Shown here in pieces: positions 10,100 through 21,427 of a DNA stretch of 64,000 nt. Position numbers and translations under genes: made by a program. Every line of letters begins with the position of its first letter. Within the stretch, counting starts at the first letter, position 1. Source of the DNA: Schizosaccharomyces osmophilus (Eukaryota > Ascomycota > Schizosaccharomycetes > Schizosaccharomycetales > Schizosaccharomycetaceae). Location of the stretch: assembly GCF_027921745.1 (NCBI RefSeq), contig NC_079238.1, positions 3,968,001 to 4,032,000 on the forward strand, given 5' to 3'. The notes under the pieces are model-generated. The model saw only the letters and a list, made by a program, of their open reading frames with translations, was not told the origin of the DNA and did not search any database.

Positions 10100-13000
10100 T
10101 CAGATAATACCAAAAACCTTTTTGAGTTGAATGATCAATTGCCATTCATCTCTGTGAACCTCGTTTCGGAAGACAGGATCCTTCAACGCATTTATACTTT
10201 CACGGGTGATATGTGAATACAGGGTATCAGTTTCTGTAACGTGACGACCGAACAATACCTGTGAACCACCACCAGCTTCCAGTTTCATGGCAACACCACC
10301 ACCAGCTTGACCCTTCTTGACCCTTTCAACGGGTTTGTGATTCATTTCCAAACTGACAACACGTCCCAGTTCAATTACTTGAGGCTCCTCGCCCGGAGCA
10401 CCTTTAACAGAAACAATAGGTGTACCTTTGCGTAAAACACCCTCAACAACATCAACACCCAAAATAATAGGATCACGCTTGTTGAATGCAGCAATAGTAT
10501 TCAACACACAAGGGAAAACCGCAACATCGGAACTTTCATCTCGCTTCTGATCCATGATTTTGTTTTGATGGGCAGTGAAAGCATCGAAAAGATGATAAAT
10601 TACATTAGCAGAGAAAACCTTAACGCCCAACTGATCAGCTAATAGCTCAGCATCATGATCTACTTTAACATCGAAACAAAGAAGTAAAGCATACTCTTTA
10701 GCCTTTTCTACCATGGTAGCACACTTCATAACGTCCTTTTTGTAAACAGGTCCAATATTGACTGATGCTACCGGAATCTTCATCTGCTTTAAAAATTCAA
10801 GCAGAGCCTCCAAAGAACCCAAAGTAGAAGCCTGGACAGAAACACCAACACCTGAAGTATCTATACTTCCCAATAGGTCATCAAGGTCTCCCATTAGCTC
10901 ATCAGCCAAATCTTCTTCATCATCTTCAGGTCCAGCAACAAGCAAACGAGAACCAGCAACAGCCCTATCAAGGTCATTAGCGCAAATCTTCACACCCATC
11001 GCAGCTCTAATTTCCTTATGATGAACATATGCTGATTTAATACGCATTTCTTTCATGGGTTGCGGCGTTAAAAGAGCACGAACAGTTGTGATGATAGGGC
11101 CTGCCATACCACAAAGTACAATCCGGTCACCTTCTCGCAATACACCATTTGAAAGAATGACATCAATCGTAGCACCCAAACCTTCAATAACTTTAACTTC
11201 CAAAACTGTACATTCGAGAGTTGAAATATACTTGATGCGTTCAGACATACGGGTTTGAGTCAAAGCAACCAAAAGGGCTACTAAATCAGGAACACCTTCC
11301 CCTGACTGAGCAGAAGTGGGAACAAGAGAGACGTAACTGCCCATCTTTTTATTTTCAAAATATAGAGCAGCATTGAGTCCCTGTTCATTCAACTGCAAAA
11401 TAATGCTGTCAACCCGATCCCTGAACTCACGCTGGATGGCTTTCTTTTGCTTAGACAAACTGTCTTGAAATCCATTTTCCTTGATTGAATGCCAACCGTA
11501 AAGACGATCGACCTTGTTCAAAGCAACAACAAAAGGTGTTTTATTGTCACGAAGAAGACGAATGGATTCCATAGTTTGAGGCTCCAAACCATGCATGATA
11601 TCAATAACAAGAATGGCGATATTACAAAGAGAAGTACCACGTGAACGAAGATTGGTAAAAGATTCGTGACCAGGTGTATCAATAATCAACAAGCCAGGTA
11701 TATTAAACTCTAACTTACCCTTCTTATTAACGGGAGTAGTCTTTTGTTTGATTGATTCGATAGGGAAGTAAGTAGCACCAATTTGTTGAGTAATACCACC
11801 AGCCTCTCCTTCTTGCACATGACTGCGACGCAAATTATCCAACAGTTTAGTTTTACCAGTATCGACGTGTCCAAGGATACAGCAAATGGGAGAGCGAAGA
11901 TTGTTGACAGGTTCGGATTCAACTGGAGCAGCTTCAGGAAATTCCGAGCTATCTCTTTGAGCATCCGTTTTCTTGTCATTTGCAGCAGGCTGTTCTTCTT
12001 TAACCTCCTCATGATTGGGTTCGGGCTCTGGTTTTTGTTCGGGCTCTGGCTGTTCCAAAGCCGCCTCCCAATCGTCAAAAACAGCATCTGCCTCCTCCTT
12101 CTTTTCTTCTTTTGTCTTTTCCACAGACTTGGACTCTTCAGGAAGAGCAGGTGATTCTACACCGGAAACAGGAGCGGAAGCAGTAGAAGAAGTGGGCTCA
12201 ATTATACCAGAAGAAGATAAAGAAGACGATCCACTCTTGATAGACTTCTTTTTATTAGTGTAGACAGGCTTTGGTTTCTTTGCTTTTTCGGAGAGACCAG
12301 AGACTTGAACACCTGATTCCAACATTTGTTGTAAACGACGTTGAGCTTGAGCTTGTTGCTCTCTTTGTTTTTTGGAAACATACTTTCCTTGAGCTTTAAG
12401 TTCTTCTTTCTTCTTCCTTTCTTTTTCTTTCTTCTTTTCTTTAGCCTCCTCCTTTTGGCGTTCTTCCTCTTCGGCTAAACGTTTCTCTTCCTCTGCCAAC
12501 CGCTCTTCCTCTTCTAATTGTTTACGTTCTTCTTCTTCTTGGGCCTTCTTTTCTTCGAGCATCTTTTGGAGAGCGGCGACATTGGGTCCTTTACGCTTAC
12601 CTTGTTTGCCCTTTGCAGAATCAGATTCAGAAACAGCAGCCGATTTGACAGATTCTTCCTCAGAACCAGGTGTCAATTCTTCCTTTGTGGAAGGTTGCTT
12701 CTTACCCTGTTGTTTCTTTTTCAGCTTCTCACGTTCTTTCTTTTCACGTTCCTTCTCCTTTTTAGACTTTATATGAACAGAGGGAGTAGCAACAGGGGAT
12801 TCTTCTGCTTCTTCTTCTTCTTCAACCTGCTGCTTCTTATTCTTCTTCCCTTTCTTAGGTTTTTCGTATGCAAATTCATCATCGTCTAATTCAGTGACAG
12901 CTGACAACTCGACAGGACCACTTGGAGCTTCCTCTTCGTCAACCGGTTCTTTTTCTTCAAGTGGCAGTTCTTCTTGATTCTTTTTGCCCTTTTTCTTCTT

Positions 13001-13165
13001 TGACTTTTTGTTTGAGGAAGCGTTCGGATCTTCGACTTCTTTCAATTCACCTGTTTCGTTGACTTCCTCAGCATTTTGAGTTGAAGTTTCATTTTGGCCA
13101 CTTATATCTTGTCCCAAATCATCTTCCCAGTCGGCATACGCAGCTTTTTTTCCTTTTTTACCCAT
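10100..13165 (-). CDS. eif5B: Translation initiation factor eIF5B
   Basis: Cytosolic GTPase that drives ribosomal subunit joining. The first 400 residues are highly charged Lys/Glu low complexity, typical of eukaryotic eIF5B. The G domain starts near residue 430 with GHVDTGKT (G1), then [10 protein letters not shown] (switch 1), DTPGHESF (G3), NKVD (G4) and SAQSGEG (G5). Domains II-IV follow to the C-terminus at FGII. I start at the ATG at 13165 (MGKKGKK, 1021 aa), which matches family N-termini; the frame extends upstream only to a TTG. No intron. The gene converges on coq2 with 264 bases between stop codons. Confidence 0.96.
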   Translation of the reverse strand: MGKKGKKAAYADWEDDLGQDISGQNETSTQNAEEVNETGELKEVEDPNASSNKKSKKKKGKKNQEELPLEEKEPVDEEEAPSGPVELSAVTELDDDEFAYEKPKKGKKNKKQQVEEEEEAEESPVATPSVHIKSKKEKEREKKEREKLKKKQQGKKQPSTKEELTPGSEEESVKSAAVSESDSAKGKQGKRKGPNVAALQKMLEEKKAQEEEERKQLEEEERLAEEEKRLAEEEERQKEEAKEKKKEKERKKKEELKAQGKYVSKKQREQQAQAQRRLQQMLESGVQVSGLSEKAKKPKPVYTNKKKSIKSGSSSLSSSGIIEPTSSTASAPVSGVESPALPEESKSVEKTKEEKKEEADAVFDDWEAALEQPEPEQKPEPEPNHEEVKEEQPAANDKKTDAQRDSSEFPEAAPVESEPVNNLRSPICCILGHVDTGKTKLLDNLRRSHVQEGEAGGITQQIGATYFPIESIKQKTTPVNKKGKLEFNIPGLLIIDTPGHESFTNLRSRGTSLCNIAILVIDIMHGLEPQTMESIRLLRDNKTPFVVALNKVDRLYGWHSIKENGFQDSLSKQKKAIQREFRDRVDSIILQLNEQGLNAALYFENKKMGSYVSLVPTSAQSGEGVPDLVALLVALTQTRMSERIKYISTLECTVLEVKVIEGLGATIDVILSNGVLREGDRIVLCGMAGPIITTVRALLTPQPMKEMRIKSAYVHHKEIRAAMGVKICANDLDRAVAGSRLLVAGPEDDEEDLADELMGDLDDLLGSIDTSGVGVSVQASTLGSLEALLEFLKQMKIPVASVNIGPVYKKDVMKCATMVEKAKEYALLLCFDVKVDHDAELLADQLGVKVFSANVIYHLFDAFTAHQNKIMDQKRDESSDVAVFPCVLNTIAAFNKRDPIILGVDVVEGVLRKGTPIVSVKGAPGEEPQVIELGRVVSLEMNHKPVERVKKGQAGGGVAMKLEAGGGSQVLFGRHVTETDTLYSHITRESINALKDPVFRNEVHRDEWQLIIQLKKVFGII

Positions 13166-13762
13166 CTTTATCACCTTTTTCAATGTCAATGCAGAGTGGT
13201 TCTGGTTTAATAAATTCCGATTTCTTTTTTATTGTTTATTCGAACGAAGTATTTCATTCAAGCTCAGTAACGTCTTTACTGCAATTTAAATCAGTACGGT
13301 GTTGTAATTTAACGAACGTTGTAACTTTTCGTAATTTAATCAAATTTGCTATTTCTACTCCTTTTGCTAACTTTGCTCTAGTTGATGGTAATGGGCATAC
13401 TGAATGACTATTCTCTTATATGCTCATGAAGAGCTACTGTAAAGAAAAATTTCCTAAATTATGTAATTAAATAGTATAATGAAGTAATAAAAGTAAGACG
13501 AAACTTTGCTGCCATTAGTTTCTTCCATAAGATACTATGCGAAATGCAGCGTAAATGATAGAGAAAAAGAGTGAAAGAAGAAGGACGTATGTAGAAACCA
13601 ATAATGGTGTCGATAAAATATGTGTATAAATATACATGACATGCAAAACTTAATAACAAAAACCTCAAAAGACGTAAAGCGTAATCATACAAAGGTGCTT
13701 TTGCAATATAAAAAATGCAACCCTCTGCCATTTTTATTTCCAGAGAACGTAAATAAGTATCA
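13166..13762. other. Intergenic: eIF5B promoter
   Basis: The 597 bases lie between two minus-strand genes. Frames crossing the region overlap the 3' end of the neighbouring gene in another phase and look like shadows. No RNA gene or repeat was seen. Confidence 0.55.
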
Positions 13763-16700
13763 TCAAAAAACTCGCTGAGTTGTCGTATTTTTGGAACTAA
13801 TGGAAGGCGTTGCACTAGCATTTGAACTAATATAAGGAACATATGGGCCTTGGAATTTATCAGCAGAACCCCTAATGTTAAATATTTGCGTCGTCCGCAA
13901 CCTTCTGGTAATCCATGAAGCAAGAATCTTGCCTCGTTGTTTTTCACGCAAACGAGACCGAGGAAAGTTTCCTCGCGATGTAAAAGCGACAGTGTCTACC
14001 ACAATTTGATGCTCATCCAAAATGCTGTTGATGATTACAGGAACAATTGCAGATAAATAATCATAACCTATTACCTCAACAACGATGACAACATTTCCTC
14101 CGGATTGAAAAACGACAGAACCGCCTCGCGTAATCCGGGGATGTGATCTTTCAATTGTATCTTCAATATCTGGAGGAAAATGACTTAATCCGTTAACTTC
14201 AAACGTTTCTCCTATTGGGCCTAAGACGTAGAGGAGTTGCATATCAATAACCGGATTACCAGGTCCCATAGATTGGGACATGATTTGGAGAAATCCGAAA
14301 TCTCCAGTACGAATATATTGACCATTCCCTATGAATTCATTATCACAAGAAGAATTGAACCTCATCATATCAACTGGATCGCTGGATTGGAAAAATGAAA
14401 TGGCATTCGAACTGGAACGTACCCAGATTTCACCGTATTCGCCTAAATGACACAATTCCCTTGTGTCAGGATTTACAATGGCGACTTGAGTAGATATTGG
14501 AACCATTCCTGAGTCCAAAAGGGGCAAAGCGTATGTTTTATCTTCAGAATCACAAGGTTGTACTAACCCATGACGAAGCGCGCGAAGATCAACACAGTAT
14601 TTGGTAGGAGTAGCTCCCATGTAAGACCGTGTAGTTACAAAAGAATTAAGACAACTGCTGTATATAATACTGAAAGCATAAGGACTTAATCCAAATTTCA
14701 TAAAGAACTTCTGCAATTCGGAAATGTAAAAGGCATTAACTCGTCCGTCATGAGGTATCATCAAATTTTCTAAGCAAGATAAGTTTGGCCATTTGGTAGG
14801 TTGCATATTCTGAACATAGTTAAGTGTCTGAAACGTAGCATACGTATCTTTAATTTTGTACTTGGAAATACTTTGGAAGAGCAAAAGCGGATTATTGGCA
14901 AAATCCAACGGAGATAACATGTATGTAGTTGTTCCCAGAAACACACCCATGAGACAAGTATGCAAAAAACCTATACCACTCATACTCCGTACATGTCCAA
15001 GCACGGGCCTTTTATGAGTCATTTGACAAGTTTCCTTTTGAATTTGACACGAAGAAAGTAACGTTTCATGATTGTAGGCCGTTAAAGTTATTTTGTGATC
15101 CGAAGACCAGCATGCTGATACCAACGCGGGAAAAGCAGGATCCAAACATATAGGATCCAACGTTACACCTAATTCCCTGATACTCTTTGTTTGTTTGCTT
15201 AGCTTAGACGTGACTATAAACGAAGGAAGAATTACTTTAGCAGCCATGGCAGACTGTTTCAGATGTTGTGAGGCGTTTTTCCCTCTGATTGCCATATCAG
15301 CTTCAGTATTTAGTAAAATTGCGCTGACATAATACTGCTTGATAAGGAATAAGAAAGCTGGTACGTCTTCGGCTAGCCGAGTATTATCCAACGGAGGAAC
15401 AGGGATAGGAATTAAGCCTAAATAAAAACAAGCGTACAATGCATAAACGTAGTCTTCAGAATGTGTGTACATTAGCACAACAACTCTTCCAGCCTTCAGA
15501 TATTTCTTTTTTTGCAAATACCGAATTACGGTCGCAACCCTTTGGTCAAATTTTCTCCAAGTTATGTTTTTTCCCTCGCGTCCACGTCCATCTATAGTTA
15601 TATATGCTATATCATCAGCATTTTCTTTTACACGAAGCTGAAGTATGTGCAATATACTTTTGTATGAAGATATATTGATCAACGTCTTTCCATCCAACTG
15701 AATTGGACGTTCGATATAACCACTATATTGTAGTTCTTGATCGAAAAGAAGGTTTTGTCGAAGATTACTAGCATAATTCGACCAAATACCATCAATGGCA
15801 TCTTCACCGACTGGGAGATTTAGTACAGCACGTTCAACGGCAAATTTGACAAAGACAAAAGGAAGCGTACCATGCTCGAAAGCTCTCCGACACATCATGT
15901 TTCCGATTTCCTGTCGACCATTCTTAGTCACTCTTGGCAATGCGAAAGGAGCGCAAATCAATACACAGTAGACACGAACCTGATGATATTCCAATAAACA
16001 CTCGATACATTCTGCGGTTATTTGATTTAACAAATCATAATTCAATAAAAACTGAGTACCGGAATTTTCAGCTGGTACACTTGCTGCTGGACTTTCTAAC
16101 AAAACAACAGGTAGATGCTCACTGTTTACATATATGTCAAAAGTTGAGCAATCAAAAATTTTAGTTACAGTTCGCATGATAGTAGTAACCAAATGCGATG
16201 TGTAATGATGAAAGAATATTGTATCCTGCTTCCCATTATCAACCCATTCAACTTTCTGTTGAAGGCGATCCTCGTACAAGCCTAAAACATATATTTTACC
16301 TTTATGGACGAATCCTAACAATCCAGTTCGCAAAAATTCCTGATTTGAAGCAAATGGCTCAAAAGTATCAGAAGATATAAAGTAAGTTTTCGCATGAAAT
16401 ATAGCTTCAGTTTGTTTGGGTAAAGCAAAGAACCCGCCTGACAATGAAGGAGAATCTACCCAAATTTCACCAACTACATTAGGAATACACAACACCTGAG
16501 TTTCTGGATCGACTATTGCCAACGTTGCATCAACAAAAGGGTACCAAAATGCACCAAGTCGAATAGTACTGGGGTGACTCGATTGTCGACGGGCTTTCTC
16601 GTCTTCAGCCAAAACGACGACTTCATTAAGCTTTAATGCTTCTTTATCCAATAGCACTTCTGCAATTTCATTATCCGAAGTACGAGGAACTTGGAATCCT

Positions 16701-18307
16701 CTAGGTGACATAAACTCCTCTCCACCTACCCAGTCCTTCATAGAGATGACCATGCCACCGTGTTCTGGAAGACACAAAAGAGGCACCAATGTTGCACGAG
16801 GATTATGATTCCCTAATGGTTTTAACCACCTATCGGATACGATTTCTTGAAATTCACAGTCAACATTAAGGCAATCAACCATGCACATCCTCAGCGTTGA
16901 AAGATCGACAGGCTGCTTTTTACTAAAGCCAAGAGTGGCCTTTGGATCATTTTGATAATTATAAGCTATCGCCTTTAAGCCAGCGTAGTCGGTCAACATA
17001 TAGTTTGCACGATAGCGTGTGGCAAGGTTTGCCCATAAGCCAGGGACAAAAACTGCACTTTGCGGGCACCAAACAGTTGTGTACCCCGAAAAGACCGTAT
17101 GTAAAACACCAAGAATTAAGCCGATGGCTTGTCGTAAATCAAGGTAAGTCAAAAATAAACCCGCCTTACTAACACCTTCAAAATATTCACGATCCATAGA
17201 TAAATAGTCCATCTTATCGGAATCGTACGCAGGAGCAGTAGAAAGACTGGCAGCAAAACAATTCATCTGATGTATGATAGTTCGATGCGATATGACTACA
17301 CCATGTAGTTCGCCAAGTGGGGACCTGGAAAATTCAATATAGGCGAGATCTGGAACTTGCAAAGGTGGTAAATCACCTTTTTTTTTAAAGTAAAATCCTC
17401 CGAACTCATTTGTTTTCCACCACTCTACATTTTTTGGCCAATGTAACTTTTTGGCATTTAAATCCCGCTGAAAGCTCTTCAGATTGGCATCCGTAGTCAA
17501 AGCTAATCGAGTGCAGGTAGTAGTGAAAATAGAGGTTAATTCGTTATAATCATCAAAATGGTTAACAGGAACTGCTACTACGCCGGCTATAAAACACCCA
17601 AAAAGGGAAACAATAAAATCGATAGCTTCACTATCGCGATACATGAGAGCGACTCTATCACTTCTAAACAAACCACTCTTGTCCCGTATAACTTGAGCTA
17701 CTTTTTCGGCTCGCGAAGCAATCTTTTCCCAGGTACTAGACGCGAACTCTTTTCCTTTACTGTCCAAAATTACAAAAGCTGTCTTTTTCGCATTATAAAC
17801 TCCACGATAACGAAGAACAGCGGCGATATTCGCAAACTGATTCATTTCAATCTTCGGGTTGAGGGGATCCATGACAGGAAAAGGAACTTCACGAGGTTCC
17901 AAAGGATGTTGTTGCTTACCAGAAAGATGTGCCCATTGAGCATCCGTGAAAGAATCATCCATTTCAAGACGACTTCCAAAATTTTTACCATCGAATCCGT
18001 ATGCATCCGTGTGATACTTGGAATTTTCCAAAATGTCATCAGCCATCATTACATTATCGTCTTTAGAATGACTGTAAGGTAAGTAACTCGAATTATCGAC
18101 AGAAGGATATTGAAACTCCTGGGAATTCATTGTGGCATACGAGGGATGTGTATCATACTCATTTCCAGAGGCATATTTCGAATTGTAGTCTATGGAATCA
18201 ATAAATCCAGCATTCCTATGTTCTTTGGGGTTGCTTTCCGTATAAAATTTATTAGAATTGCTGAATGTCCTTTCATAATTTCCGGAAACTTCCGGCGATG
18301 GATTCAT
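13763..18307 (-). CDS. Tandem adenylate-forming (DIP2/CMR2-like) protein
   Basis: A 1514-aa single-exon protein. After a disordered Ser/Asn/Tyr-rich first 140 residues it has two acyl-adenylate (AMP-binding) modules, roughly residues 155-720 and 870-1490. Each begins with the usual element (KTAFVILDSKGKEF; DDIAYITIDGRG) and contains FVVSLFGC- or VYALYACF-like helices and GEIWVDSPS / GEIWVRSSS blocks. This layout is that of fungal CMR2 and animal DIP2, whose fatty-acyl-AMP-ligase-like domains are tied to control of a diacylglycerol pool. I do not see the Ser/Thr-Gly-rich P-loop of ordinary acyl-CoA ligases clearly, which fits the divergent family. S. pombe has two such proteins; this one has the neighbourhood of the 56F8 copy. 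Confidence 0.88.
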   Translation of the reverse strand: MNPSPEVSGNYERTFSNSNKFYTESNPKEHRNAGFIDSIDYNSKYASGNEYDTHPSYATMNSQEFQYPSVDNSSYLPYSHSKDDNVMMADDILENSKYHTDAYGFDGKNFGSRLEMDDSFTDAQWAHLSGKQQHPLEPREVPFPVMDPLNPKIEMNQFANIAAVLRYRGVYNAKKTAFVILDSKGKEFASSTWEKIASRAEKVAQVIRDKSGLFRSDRVALMYRDSEAIDFIVSLFGCFIAGVVAVPVNHFDDYNELTSIFTTTCTRLALTTDANLKSFQRDLNAKKLHWPKNVEWWKTNEFGGFYFKKKGDLPPLQVPDLAYIEFSRSPLGELHGVVISHRTIIHQMNCFAASLSTAPAYDSDKMDYLSMDREYFEGVSKAGLFLTYLDLRQAIGLILGVLHTVFSGYTTVWCPQSAVFVPGLWANLATRYRANYMLTDYAGLKAIAYNYQNDPKATLGFSKKQPVDLSTLRMCMVDCLNVDCEFQEIVSDRWLKPLGNHNPRATLVPLLCLPEHGGMVISMKDWVGGEEFMSPRGFQVPRTSDNEIAEVLLDKEALKLNEVVVLAEDEKARRQSSHPSTIRLGAFWYPFVDATLAIVDPETQVLCIPNVVGEIWVDSPSLSGGFFALPKQTEAIFHAKTYFISSDTFEPFASNQEFLRTGLLGFVHKGKIYVLGLYEDRLQQKVEWVDNGKQDTIFFHHYTSHLVTTIMRTVTKIFDCSTFDIYVNSEHLPVVLLESPAASVPAENSGTQFLLNYDLLNQITAECIECLLEYHQVRVYCVLICAPFALPRVTKNGRQEIGNMMCRRAFEHGTLPFVFVKFAVERAVLNLPVGEDAIDGIWSNYASNLRQNLLFDQELQYSGYIERPIQLDGKTLINISSYKSILHILQLRVKENADDIAYITIDGRGREGKNITWRKFDQRVATVIRYLQKKKYLKAGRVVVLMYTHSEDYVYALYACFYLGLIPIPVPPLDNTRLAEDVPAFLFLIKQYYVSAILLNTEADMAIRGKNASQHLKQSAMAAKVILPSFIVTSKLSKQTKSIRELGVTLDPICLDPAFPALVSACWSSDHKITLTAYNHETLLSSCQIQKETCQMTHKRPVLGHVRSMSGIGFLHTCLMGVFLGTTTYMLSPLDFANNPLLLFQSISKYKIKDTYATFQTLNYVQNMQPTKWPNLSCLENLMIPHDGRVNAFYISELQKFFMKFGLSPYAFSIIYSSCLNSFVTTRSYMGATPTKYCVDLRALRHGLVQPCDSEDKTYALPLLDSGMVPISTQVAIVNPDTRELCHLGEYGEIWVRSSSNAISFFQSSDPVDMMRFNSSCDNEFIGNGQYIRTGDFGFLQIMSQSMGPGNPVIDMQLLYVLGPIGETFEVNGLSHFPPDIEDTIERSHPRITRGGSVVFQSGGNVVIVVEVIGYDYLSAIVPVIINSILDEHQIVVDTVAFTSRGNFPRSRLREKQRGKILASWITRRLRTTQIFNIRGSADKFQGPYVPYISSNASATPSISSKNTTTQRVF

Positions 18308-19034
18308 ATCATAAAGAAACCTATATGAACTTATAAATATACATGCAGAAGGAAAATGCTAATTCAAGTTTAACAATTCACGAACGTTGCCAAAGGTTTT
18401 GGTGTTTGCTAGCAATTCGAACGGTCCCCTCACAAACGTGTATAATTATGATTACTTCGGATAGGCAAAATATAATACAAACAAAACTTAACAAATATTA
18501 CAAATTTTAGAAAATTCCTCCATACTAGCATAATTAGGTATGAATATCGCGAAGAATACTACAATTGCTTCTATTTCGAAGCCTATAGAAGAGGTTAAGA
18601 TAAAGGTCGTACAAGGACATGGATTTGCATGTACAATTCGACCATAAATTCGCTTGTCTTCATGAGGATTTCATCATCAACTTCCTAGCTGAATTTCGAG
18701 CTATCTTCATTAATAATGATTTCTCGCTTACAAGTAAGAAATGATTTTGTTATTAAGTTCAATTCTCGTTTTCGCTTTGAAAATGAATGATCTCGTCGAA
18801 ACATTCATTACATGGCTTGATCGTGTGTTGATTTTCACTCGCTAAGGTACTAAGCTTAGATTTAAGCTAGTTTGAAGCGAACATGGTTTACGAACTATGT
18901 TATGCAACGGAAAAAATATAATGATACTTCAAAAATTGCACACCACGACGTTAATGTATTTTCACCTAGATGGCAAACATAGAATGTACTAAGAGCCAAG
19001 TGCGAATTGCTCCTACTTATTCCAGCCTTTTACA
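18308..19034. other. Divergent promoter region (CMR2-like gene / drs1)
   Basis: 727 AT-rich bases between divergent genes. No open frame of note, repeat or RNA gene was seen. This is also where gene order appears to jump between two remembered S. pombe segments. Confidence 0.5.
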
Positions 19035-21258
19035 ATGAAGGTCCAGGACGACTTTATTTTAACTATAGATGATTCGGAGGACGACATTCAGTACGATGAC
19101 AACGATGTCGATGCCGTAGAAGATGGAGACAAAATTCCATTGAAGACTCCTAAGAAAAAATCGAAAAAGCAGAAGGGAAAAGAGGACGAAAGTGAATTCA
19201 GCAATGAATTTGCATTTGAGACCGACGTAAACCAAGGTGTTGTTACTGAAGAAGACTCGAATTGGGATTTTGATCTTCCCGCAAATTCTGGTTACCGTGA
19301 CTCAAATGTAGTCAATTTGGACGCAATTATCGAACGCAATCGGATAAACAATGACTCAAATGAAGAAGCTGAAACGAAGAAAGACTATATCGAAAAGGAT
19401 GAAGACAAGGAAGACGATATTAGCCTGCATTCAGACGACGAAGATTTAGCCGCAGATGGTTTTGGTACTGGAGCGAAACCATCCGAATCTTTTGATTCAG
19501 AAGAAGAGCAGGATGATGATGAAGATGACGTTACGGAACCTGTTCCTTCATTTGTACCTTTGCAAGATGGCGCTGAAGACCTAAACGCAGAGGCATCTTC
19601 AGCTGGTGAGGAAGATGAAGAGGAGGTTGCTAAAAAGAATGCTTTTTTCTCTGAAGGAGAAAAAGATAGTGCTGATATAAAGACGCAAGCATCTTTCCAA
19701 GCTATGAACCTATCTCGGCCTATTTTGAAGGGTCTTTCCAAAATGGGCTTTGAAGAACCTACTCAAATCCAAGCAAAAACAATTCCCGTCGCTCTCCTTG
19801 GAAAAGACATTGTTGGTGCTGCCATCACTGGTAGTGGTAAGACTGCTGCATTCATTGTCCCCATTATAGAACGTTTACTTTATCGCCCTAAAAAAATACC
19901 CACATCAAGAGTATTGGTTTTGGTCCCTACTCGTGAGCTTGGTATTCAGTGTCACAGCGTAGCTACAAAGATTGCTGCCTTTACCGATATCGTTTCATGC
20001 TTGTGTGTTGGTGGTTTATCTTTGAAGCAACAGGAGCAAGAACTCCGCAACCGACCGGATATCATTATTGCTACTCCTGGTCGTTTTATTGACCATATGC
20101 GGAATTCCCAAGGTTTCACAGTTGAGCATATTGAAATTATGGTTATGGATGAAGCCGATCGAATGCTTGACGATGGTTTCGCTGATGAATTGAACGAAAT
20201 TATTAATTCCTGTCCTAAGTCCCGACAAACAATGCTGTTTTCGGCCACCATGACGGACAAAGTAGACGATTTAATTCGTCTTTCTTTAAACCGCCCGGTT
20301 CGTCTCTTCGTAGATGCCAAAAAATCGACAGCTAAGCTACTCACTCAAGAATTTATTCGTGTTCGTCCACAACGTGAAAACCTTCGTCCAGCTATGCTTA
20401 TTTACTTGTGCAAGACATTGTTTCATAAAAAGACCATTATTTTTTTCCGTAGCAAAGTCTTTGCACATAAGATGAGAATTATCTTTGGACTTTTGTCTTT
20501 AAGCGCTGCCGAAATTCATGGTTCCTTGTCTCAAGAACAACGTATACGTGCGTTAGAGGATTTCCGAGATGGTAAGTGTAATTACCTGCTGGCTACCGAC
20601 GTTGCTTCTCGTGGTATTGATATTAAGGGCATCGAAGTCGTTATTAATTACGAGGCTCCTTCTTCACATGAACTATATCTTCATCGTGTTGGACGTACGG
20701 CCCGTGCTGGTCGAAGTGGACGGGCTGTAACCCTTGCTGGTGAAGGTGACCGGAAAGTTATTAAAGATGTGTTTAAAACTTCCGCGGCTCAAAATACTAA
20801 GGTAGTTAGCCGTAACCTCGAATTTGATAAGGTGGAATCATATGGAAAGCAAATGAAGGACTTAGAGGAAGTGGTCGACAAGGTTACAAATGAAGAGAAG
20901 CAAGAGAGAGAGGTATGATTTCATCTTAAGTTTCGTCGGAAAAGTACTAATACATTAGATTAAAATTGCTGAACGTGATTTGAAGAAGGGAGAGAATATC
21001 ATTAAGCATAGTGGTGAAATTCGCTCCAGACCAGCTCGTACTTGGTTCCAAAGCGAAAAGCAAAAGAAGGCTTCTAAAGGTATGTTTTGATTGAATAAAG
21101 TCTTTTACTAACGATTATCAACTGAAGCTCCTGAAAAACCTGATAAACAATCTTTGGCTAAGAGGAAAAAGGAACTTGAAAAGGACGAGATGCCCCGTTC
21201 ATATAAAAAGACTAAGAAGGATAGAACGACAAAAACTCGAGTCACGGGGAAGAAGTAA
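19035..21258 (+). CDS. drs1: DEAD-box RNA helicase Drs1 (DDX27)
   Basis: Nucleolar ATP-dependent helicase needed for large-subunit ribosome assembly. Three exons: 19035..20912, about 20960..21079 and 21128..21258; product about 708 aa. The first intron has donor GTATGA and branch TACTAAT; the second has donor GTATGT and branch ACTAAC. My base count for exon 2 is uncertain by one. After an acidic first 215 residues the core shows the Q motif (GFEEPTQIQ), motif I GSGKT, Ia PTRELG, Ib [31 protein letters not shown] and [15 protein letters not shown]. The C-terminus is a basic Lys/Arg tail (RPARTWFQ, then PRSYKKTK), as in other Drs1 proteins. Confidence 0.95.
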
Positions 21259-21427
21259 TGAATGGAAAAGGCATTCGTATTAGGTTTAAAATAGGTTTTG
21301 GGTAGTAAAGATATGGTCAATAATCTTTTAAGTTTTATGTGCTAAGCAATTCTGTATATCATTTTCTATAGCTTTATTTCTCTATCCTAAATACCCATGT
21401 CATTCAATTAATTTATGAAACTTCATT

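Noticed and set aside
13459-13947. 162-codon minus-strand frame at the 3' end of the AMP-binding gene
   Set aside because: It overlaps the conserved C-terminus in another phase and has no family likeness.
20960-21079. Possible one-base frameshift in drs1 exon 2
   Set aside because: Conserved residues continue in one frame on both sides. I attribute the mismatch to my own base count, not to the gene.
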